From Rhodanobacter sp. B04 (GTDB lineage: Bacteria; Pseudomonadota; Gammaproteobacteria; Xanthomonadales; Rhodanobacteraceae): DNA of 64,000 bases. This document shows positions 44,768 through 56,332 of this stretch, one piece after another. The stretch spans positions 248,001-312,000 of the forward strand of contig NZ_MUNV01000005.1 in assembly GCF_002001125.1 (NCBI RefSeq), given 5' to 3'. The notes under the pieces are model-generated. The model did not search any database. It was not told the origin of the DNA and saw only the letters and a program-made list of their open reading frames with translations. Each line of letters begins with the position of its first letter. The first letter of the stretch is position 1. Position numbers and translations under genes: made by a program.

Positions 44768-45865
44768 TCAGAGCGGACGCAGGCGCAGGCGCCAGTCGTG
44801 GCCCAGCTGACGCTGCTCGATCGGCTGCAGCTGCCAGCGGCTCGCCATGTCACTGAGCGTGGGCAGCTGCAGCAAGGGGCGGGCGCTGTCGCCCAGCAGC
44901 AGCGGTGCCACATACAGCAGCAGCTCATCCGCCATACCGGCGGCAAACAAGGCACCGCAAAGCGTCGGGCCGGCCTCGACATGCACTTCGTTGCAGCCGC
45001 GTCCGGCCAGCAGCGCCAGTACGGCACGCAGATCGAGCACCTCGCCGGACGTGGCTACCGCCACGCACTCGACATGCTCGAAGTGCTTGCCCGGATAGAA
45101 CGACGCTGCATGCAGCACCAGCGTGGGCACCGAACCATCCAGCACGTGGTGACCGGCAGGGGTGCGCAGGCCACGGTCCAGAATCACGCGCAGTGGCGGC
45201 ATGAACTGCTCGTCGCCGGACGGGCGCACGGTGAGTCGGGGGTCGTCGGCCAGCACCGTGCCGCTTCCGCTGAGGATCGCCGAGCTGCGTGCACGCCAGC
45301 GCTGCACATCGGCACGCGCCGCTTCGCCGGTGATCCACTTCGACTCGCCGTTGGCCAGCGCCGTGCGGCCGTCCAGGCTCATCGCCAGTTTCAGCCGCAC
45401 CCACGGCCGTGCGCGCTCGATCCGGCTGAAGAATCCGATATTCAGCTCGCGCGCTGCTTCGCGCAGCAGGCCCACGTCGACCATGATGCCGGCCGCACGC
45501 AGCTTGCCGATGCCACGCCCCGCCACCTGGGGAAACGGATCCTCGGCGGCGACGACCACCCGCCTCACCCCAGCAGCGATCAGCGCATCGGCGCACGGCG
45601 GCGTGCGCCCCTGATGCGCGCACGGCTCCAGCGTCACGTAGGCGGTCGCGCCACGTGCGCGATCGCCCGCCGCACGCAGCGCGAACACTTCCGCATGCGG
45701 CTCGCCGGCACGCTGGTGCCAGCCTTCGCCGACGATTTCCGCGCCATGCGCGATCACACAGCCCACCCGCGGATTGGGTTGGGTGGTGAACAGGCCGCGC
45801 TCGGCCAGCCGCAGCGCCTGCGCCATATGCGTGTGATCGAGCGCCGAGAAGGCAGCCGCGTTCAT
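44768..45865 (-). CDS. ribD: Riboflavin biosynthesis deaminase/reductase
   Basis: 365 aa. Deaminase domain (1-150): zinc site HAEVFAL and PCAHQGRTPPC. Reductase domain (150-365): RPWVRLKLAMSLDGRTAL and the cofactor and substrate loops EAGPTLCGALF. It carries out the second and third steps of the pathway. It sits upstream of the FMN riboswitch, so it escapes riboswitch control unless transcribed through. It overlaps the MmcQ-like gene by 4 bp. Confidence 0.95.
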   Translation of the reverse strand: MNAAAFSALDHTHMAQALRLAERGLFTTQPNPRVGCVIAHGAEIVGEGWHQRAGEPHAEVFALRAAGDRARGATAYVTLEPCAHQGRTPPCADALIAAGVRRVVVAAEDPFPQVAGRGIGKLRAAGIMVDVGLLREAARELNIGFFSRIERARPWVRLKLAMSLDGRTALANGESKWITGEAARADVQRWRARSSAILSGSGTVLADDPRLTVRPSGDEQFMPPLRVILDRGLRTPAGHHVLDGSVPTLVLHAASFYPGKHFEHVECVAVATSGEVLDLRAVLALLAGRGCNEVHVEAGPTLCGALFAAGMADELLLYVAPLLLGDSARPLLQLPTLSDMASRWQLQPIEQRQLGHDWRLRLRPL

Positions 45866-46203
45866 GTGCCGGATTCCAGCTCAAGGTGAAGTTTCTTCGG
45901 CGTGACACGCCGCCATGCATCGCGCAGCAACTGATTCACCCAGACCTCTTCCATCGCGGCAATGCGCACATGCGTCCAGCCATGCTTGCCCCAGCTCGGG
46001 TCGGGCTCGAACAGATCGTCGGCCGACATGCGCAGCACGTCGAGTTCGTCGAGGGAAAACTTGAAAATGGCGCGATCGTCGCGACGGGAAAACTGCGCGA
46101 AGATCTTGCCGCGCACGCGGAACGATGGCGTGCCGAAGTGATCGACCTCCTCCGCCTGCGGCAGCTGCATGGCAAGTTCGCGGAAGCGATCCAGCGTCAC
46201 CAT
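45862..46203 (-). CDS. MmcQ/YjbR-family DNA-binding-fold protein
   Basis: 113 aa. FRELAMQLPQAEEVDHFGTPSFRVRGKIFAQF and DPSWGKHGWTHVRI are typical of the MmcQ/YjbR (CyaY-like fold) family. Biochemical role unknown. The stop overlaps the ribD start (ATGA), and it follows nrdR by 17 bp. Confidence 0.85.
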   Translation of the reverse strand: MVTLDRFRELAMQLPQAEEVDHFGTPSFRVRGKIFAQFSRRDDRAIFKFSLDELDVLRMSADDLFEPDPSWGKHGWTHVRIAAMEEVWVNQLLRDAWRRVTPKKLHLELESGT

Positions 46204-46220
46204 GCGCAGTCAGCCCGCGC

Positions 46221-46730
46221 TCATTTGTCGCGCCGACCGCCACCCAGCAGCGGCAACTGCATCTCGTCCAGCCCCGGCAGGTCGCGCTCCAGCTTCTCGA
46301 TCTCCTCGCGGAATGCGTGCACGTCCTCGAATTTGCGGTAGACCGAGGCGAAGCGCACGTAGGCGACCTGATCGAGGTTCTTCAGTTCGCGCATCACCAG
46401 CTCGCCGAGCTGGCGCGACGATATCTCGCGCTCGCCGCTGCGGCGCAGGTCGTTGATGATGGTGCGCACCGCACTGTCCACATCGTGGCTGGCCACCGGG
46501 CGTTTCTGCAGTGCGCGCTCGAAGCTCACCCGCAGCTTGCGCTCGTCGAACGTCTCGCGGCGTTCGCCGCTCTTTACGATCGTCGGCAGCTTGAGCTCCG
46601 CCGTCTCGAACGTGTTGAAACGCTCACCGCATTGCGGGCATTCGCGTCGACGACGCACCGTCGAGCCGTCCTCGGCCAGCCGGGAATCGATCACGCGGGT
46701 GTCTTCGTGCTGGCAGAAGGGGCAATGCAT
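46221..46730 (-). CDS. nrdR: Transcriptional repressor NrdR
   Basis: 169 aa. Zinc ribbon [17 protein letters not shown] with [13 protein letters not shown], then an ATP-cone ([18 protein letters not shown]). It represses ribonucleotide reductase genes in response to ATP/dATP. Position between glyA and ribD is a conserved gammaproteobacterial arrangement. Confidence 0.95.
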   Translation of the reverse strand: MHCPFCQHEDTRVIDSRLAEDGSTVRRRRECPQCGERFNTFETAELKLPTIVKSGERRETFDERKLRVSFERALQKRPVASHDVDSAVRTIINDLRRSGEREISSRQLGELVMRELKNLDQVAYVRFASVYRKFEDVHAFREEIEKLERDLPGLDEMQLPLLGGGRRDK

Positions 46731-46732
46731 GC

Positions 46733-47431
46733 TCAGTAAGTGTCGATCATCGTCTGCACGAAAGCACGTACCGCCGGCGGCAACCGCCCCTGCAGCGCAC
46801 CGCGTTCGTGCTGGAACAGGGTGGCAACGAAGAAAGGATGACCGTCCAGCTCGATGCCACGCACGTCGCCGGCATCATCCACGGCATTGATATGCAGCGG
46901 GCCATTGACAAGCGCTTGACGAAAATCAGGGCCAAGGCCGTAGTTGCAGTGATAACCCTCGACAATCGAGGTCGCTCCATAGGCCCGCGCCAGCCGCGAA
47001 CCGGCGACGAGCTGCACCGCATCGGTGACCTCGACCAGCGAGCACAGCAGCGGCACGATCACCTGTCGTTGTGCCTGCGGCGCCGTTTCAGCATGTTCGG
47101 CATCGGTCCAGCCCAGCACATTGCGTGCGTATTCGATCACCGCATGCTGGAAACCGCCGCAGGTACCCAGGAACGGAATGTGGCGCTCGCGTGCCACGCG
47201 GATCGCGGTGAGCGCACCATCCATGCTGCGATAGGGGCTGGCCGGCACGCACCAGAGTCCATCGAACTCGGCCAACGCCGCACCGTCGCCGACCTGTTCG
47301 GTCGGCACCCAGATCGACTCGACCTCTGCACCGCAGGCATCCGCCGCCATCCCCAAGGCCAGCGGAATGGCGCGATGGGCGACCACATCATCGTTGCGGT
47401 CGCCGATCAGTCCGATCTGCAAGGCATGCAT
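46733..47431 (-). CDS. CTP-synthase C-terminal-like glutamine amidotransferase with degenerate triad
   Basis: 232 aa. Class I amidotransferase fold resembling the glutaminase half of CTP synthase: [21 protein letters not shown] start, [13 protein letters not shown], and nucleophile cysteine in [21 protein letters not shown]. The expected QFHPEF motif reads LFQHER, so the catalytic histidine appears shifted or lost while Glu remains. This matches the group annotated as CTP synthase C-terminal-region-related (seleno)proteins. No CTP-synthase domain is attached and no in-frame UGA is seen. Function unknown. Confidence 0.8.
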   Translation of the reverse strand: MHALQIGLIGDRNDDVVAHRAIPLALGMAADACGAEVESIWVPTEQVGDGAALAEFDGLWCVPASPYRSMDGALTAIRVARERHIPFLGTCGGFQHAVIEYARNVLGWTDAEHAETAPQAQRQVIVPLLCSLVEVTDAVQLVAGSRLARAYGATSIVEGYHCNYGLGPDFRQALVNGPLHINAVDDAGDVRGIELDGHPFFVATLFQHERGALQGRLPPAVRAFVQTMIDTY

Positions 47432-47441
47432 GCCGGTGGAC

Positions 47442-48695
47442 TCAGCCGTACACCGGGTACTTCTTGCACTGCGCCGTGACGTTCGCGCGCACCTTGGCGA
47501 TCACCGCCTCGTCGCCCGGCGCATCCAGCACGTCGCAGATCCAGTTCGTCAGCTCGATGCAGTCCGCTTCCTGGTAGCCGCGGGTGGTGACGGCCGGGGT
47601 ACCGACGCGCAGGCCGGAGGTCACGAAAGGCTTGCGCGGATCGTTCGGCACGGCGTTCTTGTTGACCGTGATATGCGCCTTGCCCAGCGCCTCTTCCGCA
47701 TCTTTGCCGGTGACGTCCTTGCCGATCATGTCGACCAGCATCAGGTGGTTCTCGGTGCCGCCGGAGACGATCTTGTAGCCGCGTTCGATGAAGGTTTTGG
47801 CCATCGCCTTGGCGTTCTTCACCACCTGGGTCTGGTAGGCCTTGAACTCGGGTTCCAGCGCTTCCTTGAACGCGACCGCCTTGGCCGCGATCACGTGCAT
47901 CAGCGGGCCACCCTGGATGCCGGGGAACACGATCGACTGCAGCTTCTTCTCGATCTCTTCGCCGGCGCCCTTGGCCACGATGATGCCGCCGCGCGGACCG
48001 CGCAGGGTCTTGTGCGTAGTGGATGTCACCACGTGCGCATGCGGCAGCGGGCTCGGGTACACGCCGGCGGCGATCAAGCCGGCGACGTGGGCCATGTCGA
48101 CGAAGAACAGCGCGCCGACCGAATCGGCGATCTGGCGCATGCGCGCCCAGTCGACCACCTGCGAGTAGGCGCTGAAGCCGCCGACCAGCATCTTCGGCTG
48201 GTGCTCGGTGGCGAGGCGCTGCACCTCGTCATAGTCGATCCGGCCATCGGCGTCGACGCCGTACTGCACCGCGTTGAACAGCTTGCCGGAGATGTTGACC
48301 TTGGCGCCGTGGGTGAGATGGCCGCCATGCGCCAGGCTCATGCCGAGGATCGTGTCGCCCGGATTGAGCAGCGCGAGGTACACCGCCTGATTGGCCTGCG
48401 AGCCCGAATGCGGCTGCACGTTGGCGTAGGTGGCGCCAAACAGCTGCTTCAGGCGCTCGATCGCCAGCTTCTCGGCGATGTCGACGTACTCGCAGCCACC
48501 GTAATAGCGCTTGCCCGGGTAACCCTCGGCGTACTTGTTGGTGAGCTTGGAGCCCTGCGCTTCCATCACCCGCGGACTGGCGTAGTTCTCCGAAGCGATC
48601 AGCTCGACGTGGTCTTCCTGGCGCTGACCCTCATCGGCGATGGCCTTGGCCAGTTCATCGTCATAACCGGCGATCGTGCAGTTCTTCGGAAACAT
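47442..48695 (-). CDS. glyA: Serine hydroxymethyltransferase
   Basis: 417 aa. PLP lysine in [67 protein letters not shown] and [13 protein letters not shown] are all standard. It converts serine and tetrahydrofolate to glycine and methylene-tetrahydrofolate. First gene of the glyA / amidotransferase / nrdR run. Confidence 0.96.
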   Translation of the reverse strand: MFPKNCTIAGYDDELAKAIADEGQRQEDHVELIASENYASPRVMEAQGSKLTNKYAEGYPGKRYYGGCEYVDIAEKLAIERLKQLFGATYANVQPHSGSQANQAVYLALLNPGDTILGMSLAHGGHLTHGAKVNISGKLFNAVQYGVDADGRIDYDEVQRLATEHQPKMLVGGFSAYSQVVDWARMRQIADSVGALFFVDMAHVAGLIAAGVYPSPLPHAHVVTSTTHKTLRGPRGGIIVAKGAGEEIEKKLQSIVFPGIQGGPLMHVIAAKAVAFKEALEPEFKAYQTQVVKNAKAMAKTFIERGYKIVSGGTENHLMLVDMIGKDVTGKDAEEALGKAHITVNKNAVPNDPRKPFVTSGLRVGTPAVTTRGYQEADCIELTNWICDVLDAPGDEAVIAKVRANVTAQCKKYPVYG

Positions 48696-48772
48696 TCTGG
48701 CCTCGGCAGATAGGGAGCGGGGAATAGCCGGAAAGTGTAGCGCTGCCGGGCGTTTGCGGCCACCGCCCGGCT

Positions 48773-49651
48773 TCAGCGACCATGCCGACCCTGCCGGTGC
48801 ACCGCCGCGACCAGCACGTAGCTGATGATCATCAGCAACAGCCACGCCCCCAGCTTGCCGGCCGGCACCATGCTCCAACCGTGCCGCTGGGCCGGATAAA
48901 GCCACGCCTTGGTGTATGTGCCGACGTTTTCCGCCAACCAGATGAACAGCGCCACCAGCACGAAACCCAGCAACAGCGGCATGCGCCGGTGCACGCGGCG
49001 GATGCGGTAATGCACCCAGCTGCGGCCGAACAGCAGCACCAGGGCCGCGAACAGCAGCGGACGCGCATCCGGCAGGAAGTGATGGGTGAAGAAGTTGAGG
49101 TAGATCGCCGCCGCCAGCGACACGGTCGCGCCAAACGGCGGATGCCGGCTGAAACGGAAGTCGAACAGCCGCCACGCACGGGCGATGTAGCTGCCGATCG
49201 ATGCGTACATGAAGCCGCTGAACAGCGGCACGCCGCCCAGGCGCAGCAGCGACGCCTCCGGATAGCTCCACGACCCCATCGCGGTCTTGAACAGTTCCAT
49301 CAGCGTGCCGACCACGTGGAACAGCAGGATCACCTTCGCCTCCTCCACGCTTTCCAGCCGCAGCGCGAGCAGGCTTAGCTGGATCGCAATGGCCGCCAGG
49401 GTGAGGAAGTCGTAGCGGGCCAATGGCGCCGTGGCCGGATACCAGCGCCACGTGGCCAGCAGCAAGGCCACCATCAAGCCGCCGAACAGGCAGGCCGAGG
49501 CCTGCTTCAGGCCGAAGCAGACCAGCTCGTGCATGCCCACGGCCCATCGCCCGCGGACCCGCAACTGCCGCGCTATGCGTTGGTCCAGCACCGCCAGGCG
49601 CCGCATCAGCATGGTCGCCGGCCATGTCGCTGGTTTCGTCATCCTCATCAT
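48773..49651 (-). CDS. DUF817-family integral membrane protein
   Basis: 292 aa with seven or eight membrane helices. Conserved acidic and polar residues inside helices ([45 protein letters not shown]) are typical of DUF817. Function unknown. The ATG at 49651 has an alternative at 49645 or 49612. It ends 77 bp before glyA. Confidence 0.85.
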   Translation of the reverse strand: MMRMTKPATWPATMLMRRLAVLDQRIARQLRVRGRWAVGMHELVCFGLKQASACLFGGLMVALLLATWRWYPATAPLARYDFLTLAAIAIQLSLLALRLESVEEAKVILLFHVVGTLMELFKTAMGSWSYPEASLLRLGGVPLFSGFMYASIGSYIARAWRLFDFRFSRHPPFGATVSLAAAIYLNFFTHHFLPDARPLLFAALVLLFGRSWVHYRIRRVHRRMPLLLGFVLVALFIWLAENVGTYTKAWLYPAQRHGWSMVPAGKLGAWLLLMIISYVLVAAVHRQGRHGR

Positions 49652-49999
49652 GCATCCCGGCGAGCACTACAAGGCTGTGGAGCGTGAAGGCAGGTTCTGG
49701 CGCCGCACATGCAGCGATCTGGCCTGACGCGGGCATCCGCGGTGAAGTGCCGGGCGGGATCCGGCCTTCGCCGCAAGGCGGGCACCCAGGCGCGCCGCTT
49801 CGTCCCAGGTCGCCCCTTGAAGCAGCATGTGGCCGGCCGACAGGGCGTCGCTGCACAGTGAACGCAGCCGGCCGGGGACGGCGTCTTCGCAGCGTCGCCG
49901 GCATGGCATCACAAGCCGCTATAATGCGCGGTTTGATACCCACGCCCAACGCAGCGCCTGCCTTTCCGGGCCGGCGACGCGCATGCCTCCGGAGGCTCC
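49652..49999. other. Intergenic region between divergent DUF817 and ettA genes
   Basis: 348 bp with no convincing gene. It holds the ettA promoter candidate near 49920 and otherwise nothing recognisable; short frames here lack ribosome sites and family features. Confidence 0.6.
49920..49925 (+). promoter_or_regulatory. -10 box upstream of ettA
   Basis: Perfect TATAAT, 75 bp before the ettA start, in a GC-rich setting. No good -35 match at 16-18 bp. Confidence 0.5.
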
Positions 50000-51667
<1,668 letters not shown>

Positions 51668-51674
51668 GAGCAGG

Positions 51675-51860
51675 AGTGGGGGAAGAGGAGTGAGAAGCAA
51701 GAGAAGGCGACAGCTTGCAAGCCCTCTCACTCCTAACTCCCATTCCCTCGCTTCTCGAACAGCAGGAGTGAGCGGAGAGAAGTGAGAAAAGAGAGGACGG
51801 CATCGGCGAACCCGCTTTCTCTCACTCATCGCACCTCATCACTCACTTCTCAACCGGAGA
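51675..51860. repeat. GAGTGAG/CTCACTC purine-pyrimidine repeat between ettA and pyrF
   Basis: Nearly 190 bp composed of short GGAGTGAGAAG-type purine units and their CTCACTCC complements, arranged as two successive inverted structures (purine-rich arm, then pyrimidine-rich arm, twice). It codes for nothing recognisable. It could fold into long hairpins in RNA between the two genes. Confidence 0.75.
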
Positions 51861-51865
51861 CTCCG

Positions 51866-52681
51866 ATGCACTTCATGCAAGCCCTGCAACAGGCCTGGAC
51901 CCGCAACAACTCGCTGGTCTGCGTCGGCCTCGATCCGGAGCCGTCGAAGTTCCCCGCGCATCTGCGCGGCAACCCGGATGCAGTCTTCGAGTTCTGCCGC
52001 GCCATCGTCGATGCCACTGCCGACCTGGTCTGCACGTACAAGCCGCAGATCGCCCATTTCGCCGCACTGCGTGGCGAAGACGCGCTGGAACGGCTGATCG
52101 CGCATATCCACCAGAAGCACCCGGACGTGCCGGTGATCCTCGACGCCAAGCGCGGCGATATCGGCAGCACCGCACAGCATTACGTCAGCGAAGCGTTCGA
52201 CCGCTATAAGGCAGACGCGGTGACGCTCAACCCGTATCTCGGCCGTGACTCGGTGCAGCCGTTCCTCGATCGCGCCGACAAGGGCGTGATCCTGCTGTGC
52301 CACACCTCCAATCCCGGCGCCGCCGACCTGCAGGATCTCGACGTGGGCGGCAAGCCGCTGTACCAGCACGTGGCGCAGATCATCGCGCGCGACTGGAATA
52401 CGAACGGCAATTGCGCCCTGGTCACCGGCGCCACGTGGCCGGAACAACTGCGCGAAGTGCGCGCGCTGGTCGGCGACATGCCGCTGCTGGTGCCCGGCAT
52501 CGGTGCGCAGGGCGGCGACGTGGAAGCGGTGGTGCGCAACGGTCGCCGTGCCGATGGCCGCGGCCTGCTGATCAGCTCATCGCGCGCGATCCTCTACGCC
52601 GGCAATGGCGAGGATTACGCGCAGGCCGCGCGTATCGCGACGCAGGAACTGCGCGACAAGATCAATCGCTATCGCGGCTGA
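51866..52681 (+). CDS. pyrF: Orotidine-5'-phosphate decarboxylase (type 2)
   Basis: 271 aa from ATG 51866. [12 protein letters not shown], the catalytic [17 protein letters not shown] with the Lys-Asp charged network, [12 protein letters not shown], and [11 protein letters not shown] and SSSRAILYA for phosphate binding. It makes UMP in pyrimidine synthesis. The length fits the longer (type 2) class. Confidence 0.95.
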   Translation: MHFMQALQQAWTRNNSLVCVGLDPEPSKFPAHLRGNPDAVFEFCRAIVDATADLVCTYKPQIAHFAALRGEDALERLIAHIHQKHPDVPVILDAKRGDIGSTAQHYVSEAFDRYKADAVTLNPYLGRDSVQPFLDRADKGVILLCHTSNPGAADLQDLDVGGKPLYQHVAQIIARDWNTNGNCALVTGATWPEQLREVRALVGDMPLLVPGIGAQGGDVEAVVRNGRRADGRGLLISSSRAILYAGNGEDYAQAARIATQELRDKINRYRG

Positions 52682-52744
52682 CGGCGGCTTTACTCACCCT
52701 GTCGATCGCGACATAGTCGACCCTCGGATCCCCGAGGGCGACGC

Positions 52745-53719
52745 ATGCGCACTCCCGTAAAAGGCGACAGCCCGATCGATCACGCGCGTCGCCGCTTGCT
52801 GCACGCAACGGGCGTGTCACTGGCAGCGTTCGCCTGCCCCTTCCCGTTGTTCGCACGCGCCAGCGCCCCCGCTGCGCGCTCGCGCCTGATCCTGCTTGGC
52901 ACGGCCGGTGGCCCAACGCCCAAAGCGGACCGCTCCGCGCCGGCGAATGCCATCGTGGTCGATGGCGTGATCTACGTGATCGACTGCGGCAACGGCGTTG
53001 CACGGCAGATGGTGAAAGCGGGGCTCGATCTCGGCGCGATCCGCAACGTGTTCATCACACACCAGCACTCCGACCACAACGCCGACTACGGCAACCTGTT
53101 GCTGCTGGCCTGGGCGGGACCGCTGCACAGCCGGGTCGACACGTGGGGACCACCGCCGCTCAAGGAGATGACGCGGTTGTTCCTGCAAATGAACCACTAC
53201 GACATCCGCATTCGAATGGCTGACGAGGGTCGACCATCCCTGGCGCGGTTGATCGTGCCGCATGAACTGACCACCCCGGGCATGGTGATGCAGGATGCGC
53301 GGGTGAAGGTCACCGCCGTACTGGTGCAGCATCCACCGGTCAGGCCTGCGTTCGCCTATCGCTTCGACTGCCCGGACCGCTCCATCGTGTTCTCCGGCGA
53401 CACGCGGCCGTCCGAAAACCTGGTGGCGCTCGCTCGTGGTGCCGATGTGCTGGTGCACGAGGTGATGTACCTGCCCGCGCTGGACAAGCTGATCGCCACC
53501 GAGCCGAACGCCAGCCGCCTGCGCGAACACCTGCTGGCCAGCCACACCACCACCGAACAGGTGGGTCGCATCGCTGCCGACGCCGGGGTGAAGACCCTGG
53601 TGCTGTCGCACTTCGTGCCCGGCGGTTATCCGCCGATTCCGGATGAGGTGTGGCGTGATGCCGTGACGCCCCACTTCAAGGGACGCCTGATCGTGGGGCA
53701 CGACCTGCTGGAAATCTGA
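52745..53719 (+). CDS. Exported metallo-beta-lactamase-fold hydrolase
   Basis: 324 aa. A Tat-like signal (ARRRLLHATGVSLAAFACPFPLFARA) suggests export of a folded metalloenzyme. The metal site is intact: THQHSDHNADYGN, the later VFSGDTRPSENL and LVLSHFVPG, plus HEVMY. The layout resembles RNase Z/arylsulfatase-type members. Substrate unknown. A start at the ATG 52745 gives a normal signal length. Confidence 0.85.
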   Translation: MRTPVKGDSPIDHARRRLLHATGVSLAAFACPFPLFARASAPAARSRLILLGTAGGPTPKADRSAPANAIVVDGVIYVIDCGNGVARQMVKAGLDLGAIRNVFITHQHSDHNADYGNLLLLAWAGPLHSRVDTWGPPPLKEMTRLFLQMNHYDIRIRMADEGRPSLARLIVPHELTTPGMVMQDARVKVTAVLVQHPPVRPAFAYRFDCPDRSIVFSGDTRPSENLVALARGADVLVHEVMYLPALDKLIATEPNASRLREHLLASHTTTEQVGRIAADAGVKTLVLSHFVPGGYPPIPDEVWRDAVTPHFKGRLIVGHDLLEI

Positions 53720-53791
53720 AGCTCCGCGATTGCAATCGCCGATCACTGCGCGAATGTGTTCTACCTCATATCAGGCATACGGGCATACCCG

Positions 53792-54049
53792 TCATCCAGT
53801 CGCGGTCTTGGCCGCCTGCAGCATCTTCGTCTTCAGATCCAGCGCATCGGCCGCATCCAGCAACGCACGTGCAAAGCTGCGCACCTCGGTAGGACGCAAG
53901 GCATACCAGTTCCCGGTCTTGCTGTCTTCGGCCACGTTGCGACCCGTGCGCGATACGCAATGCGGCCGGAAGATCACCATCCCGGTGAGCGATTCCGAAC
54001 TGATATCCGCAGAGACAATCTGCATGTGCGTTTCGTCTTCTTTCTTCAC
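53792..54049 (-). CDS. Small hypothetical protein
   Basis: 85 aa from GTG 54049 (GGGAG seven bases upstream), or 77 aa from ATG 54025. Soluble, no signal or membrane segment. Beta-like N-terminal half (MQIVSADISSESLTGMVIFRPH) and helical C-terminal half (EVRSFARALLDAADALDLKTKML). No family recognised. It lies 37 bp upstream of the acyltransferase stop region; same strand. Confidence 0.55.
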   Translation of the reverse strand: MKKEDETHMQIVSADISSESLTGMVIFRPHCVSRTGRNVAEDSKTGNWYALRPTEVRSFARALLDAADALDLKTKMLQAAKTATG

Positions 54050-54086
54050 CGAACTTCTCCCGGGCGGATATCCGCCCGTCTGCAGC

Positions 54087-55313
54087 TTACGCTACCGGGA
54101 GTTCCACTGTTGTTGGAGGCGTTGCCGGCGGCTCGGCGTATGGCTGTTTGGCCAACCGGCGACGCAGCCAACGCTCGCATGGCGTCGACAGCCAGCGTTC
54201 CACGGCCGCACCCAGCAGCCAGCACAGGGGCAACACCAGCAGATACCACAGCAAGCCATACCGGTAGTCCGCGCCGCTGAGCCTGAACAGCCACACCGCC
54301 GGCGTCACCACGAACATGTGGGTGAGATAGACCTCGTAGCTGAGCCGTCCCCAGGATCGCAGCCAGTCCAGCACCCGCCATGGCCGCCAGTCTCCGCGGC
54401 GCTGGCGTTGCTCGCAGGCCAGCAGCAGACACAGCGCGGAGAGCGCCAGCAGCAGCATGTAGCCGTCGCGCAGCAGATGCCACATCAGCGCCCCGTCGAT
54501 CGTCGTCGCCACCAGACCGATGGCGCCCAGCCATCCCAGCAAGGCGGCCGTGCGCGCTGGCAGCGTACCGGAGCGTGCTGCCAGCAACGCACCAAGCACG
54601 CCGATCGCAATCGCCGACATGCCCGGCAGGTAGGCCTTCTCCTGCCAGATCTCGTTGCCGCGCAAGGCGGCGTGCGTCCATGGCATCGACAGCGCGAGCA
54701 ACGCCAGCAGCGGCACCAGCACCCAGCGCCGGCGCGTCAGCAGACAGATCAACGGAAAGCCGATGTAGAACACTTCCTCGATCGACAGCGACCACAGCAC
54801 GTCCCAGTTGCCCGGCAGGTAGCCGGTGTGTCCTTCGTACCAGTTCAGATGCAGCCCGAGCGCTGCCCAGAGCGCACCCGGCAGCGACTGGCCCGGGCGA
54901 CTGATGATGTAGCCCGGTACCGCCAGCAGATGCAATACCGCGAGCACGGCAAGCAGCGCCAGCAGGCAGGGCACGATGCGGGCGAAGCGACGCGCATAGA
55001 ACGCACGCAGGTCGATCCGTTCCAGGCCACCCCAGCGTTGCAGCGCGTTGCCGGCGATCAGGAAACCGGAGACCACGAAGAACACGAACACGGCCTCGTA
55101 GCCGTTGTAGTTGAGCCGGCTCAGGAACCAGGGCGGCAGCACATCGGCCAGCGCGGTTTTCTTGAGCGGAATGCGCAGGCCGAGATGGTTGAGGATGACG
55201 AACAGGATGGACAGACCGCGCAGCAGGTCGATGCCGGGATTGCGGCGTGCCTGCATGGATGGCGCATCTGTCCCGACCATCATCGAAGGCTGCATGGATT
55301 CCATCGCTGACAT
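54087..55313 (-). CDS. Acyltransferase 3 family membrane protein (OafA/YrhL-like)
   Basis: 408 aa from ATG 55313 (AGGG six bases upstream); a TTG at 55331 would add six residues. About ten membrane helices. Family marks: RNPGIDLLRGLSILFVILNHLG with the catalytic His in the first helix, YNGYEAVFVFFVVSGFLI, FYARRFARIVPCL, and WSLSIEEVFYIGFPL. It likely transfers acyl groups onto a cell-surface glycan or periplasmic acceptor. Confidence 0.9.
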   Translation of the reverse strand: MSAMESMQPSMMVGTDAPSMQARRNPGIDLLRGLSILFVILNHLGLRIPLKKTALADVLPPWFLSRLNYNGYEAVFVFFVVSGFLIAGNALQRWGGLERIDLRAFYARRFARIVPCLLALLAVLAVLHLLAVPGYIISRPGQSLPGALWAALGLHLNWYEGHTGYLPGNWDVLWSLSIEEVFYIGFPLICLLTRRRWVLVPLLALLALSMPWTHAALRGNEIWQEKAYLPGMSAIAIGVLGALLAARSGTLPARTAALLGWLGAIGLVATTIDGALMWHLLRDGYMLLLALSALCLLLACEQRQRRGDWRPWRVLDWLRSWGRLSYEVYLTHMFVVTPAVWLFRLSGADYRYGLLWYLLVLPLCWLLGAAVERWLSTPCERWLRRRLAKQPYAEPPATPPTTVELPVA

Positions 55314-55385
55314 CGGCCGCCCTGTCGTCAAAGAGCAGCATCATCCATGCACAGGTGGCATCGCATCAATGCCGTCGCCCGGGAA

Positions 55386-55667
55386 TCACCCGGTGACTTC
55401 CACCCCACGCCAGAAGGCCACGCGGCCCTTGATCTCGCGGGCGGCCTCTTTCGGTGTCGGGTAATACCACGCGGCATGGGCATTGACGTCGCCATCCACG
55501 ATCACGTCGTAATAGCTGGCCGTGCCTTTCCACGGGCAGACGCTCTGATGATCGGTGGCACGAAAGTGCTCCTGGCTCAACGCATCGGCAGGAAAATAGT
55601 GATTGCCTTCGACGACGACGGTGTCATCGCTTTCAGCCAGCACGGCGCCTTTCCAGATCGCTCGCAT
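55386..55667 (-). CDS. DUF427 domain protein
   Basis: 93 aa. MRAIWKGAVLAESDDTVVVEGNHYFPAD and the CPWKGTASYYDV motif with VAWFYP-like AAWYYPTPKEAA are the DUF427 hallmarks. Function unknown. It directly follows def (1 bp gap). Confidence 0.92.
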   Translation of the reverse strand: MRAIWKGAVLAESDDTVVVEGNHYFPADALSQEHFRATDHQSVCPWKGTASYYDVIVDGDVNAHAAWYYPTPKEAAREIKGRVAFWRGVEVTG

Positions 55668-55668
55668 G

Positions 55669-56205
55669 TCAGTCGTCTCCGATGTCCTGGCCAGGAAACA
55701 GCACGTCGGTGTAGCCGAACTTGCCGAAGTCGGTGATGCGCGAGGGGTACAGCCGGCCGATCAGGTGATCGCATTCGTGCTGCACCACGCGGGCATGGAA
55801 ACCTTCGGCAGTGCGCTCGATGCGCTGGCCTTGCGGGTCGACGCCTTCGTAGCGAATCAGCGAGTAGCGACTCACCGCACCACGCAGGCCAGGCACCGAG
55901 AGACAGCCTTCCCAGCCCTCTTCCATGTCCTGCGACAGCGGCGTGATCACCGGATTGAGCAGGATTGTGCGCGGCACCGCCGGCGCATCGGGATAACGCT
56001 CGTTGCTGTCGAAGCCGAAGATCACCAGCTGCAGGTCGATGCCGATCTGCGGTGCGGCGAGACCGACGCCATCGGCGGCATGCATGGTGTCGAACATGTC
56101 GGCGATCAGCGCGTCGAGCTCTGCGCTACCCAGCATCGCGTCGGGCACTGGCGGCGCAATGCGCAGCAGGCGCGGATCGCCCATTTTCAGGATGTCGCGG
56201 ATCAT
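55669..56205 (-). CDS. def: Peptide deformylase
   Basis: 178 aa. Three motifs: [18 protein letters not shown] and QHECDHL (metal ligands Cys and two His). It removes the formyl group from nascent chains. The C-terminal extension [21 protein letters not shown] is longer than in E. coli Def and resembles second copies in other proteobacteria. It is not next to fmt, so this is likely one of two or more deformylases. Confidence 0.94.
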   Translation of the reverse strand: MIRDILKMGDPRLLRIAPPVPDAMLGSAELDALIADMFDTMHAADGVGLAAPQIGIDLQLVIFGFDSNERYPDAPAVPRTILLNPVITPLSQDMEEGWEGCLSVPGLRGAVSRYSLIRYEGVDPQGQRIERTAEGFHARVVQHECDHLIGRLYPSRITDFGKFGYTDVLFPGQDIGDD

Positions 56206-56282
56206 GGAAACCTCACAATCAATTAGCGCCTACCCATTGATTGTGGCTTTCGCAGCGTGAATACAAGCCCCAACCTGGTTTT

Positions 56283-56312
56283 CCATCACTCCGGCGCTGG
56301 CCGGAATGATGG
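56283..56312. repeat. REP-like hairpin
   Basis: CCATCACTCCGGC / GCTG / GCCGGAATGATGG, with one mismatch in 13 bp. It lies in the gap between def and the decayed DUF4197 gene. Same core style as the 43612 repeat. Confidence 0.7.
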
Positions 56313-56332
56313 AAGCAGCGACAGTCCGACGC

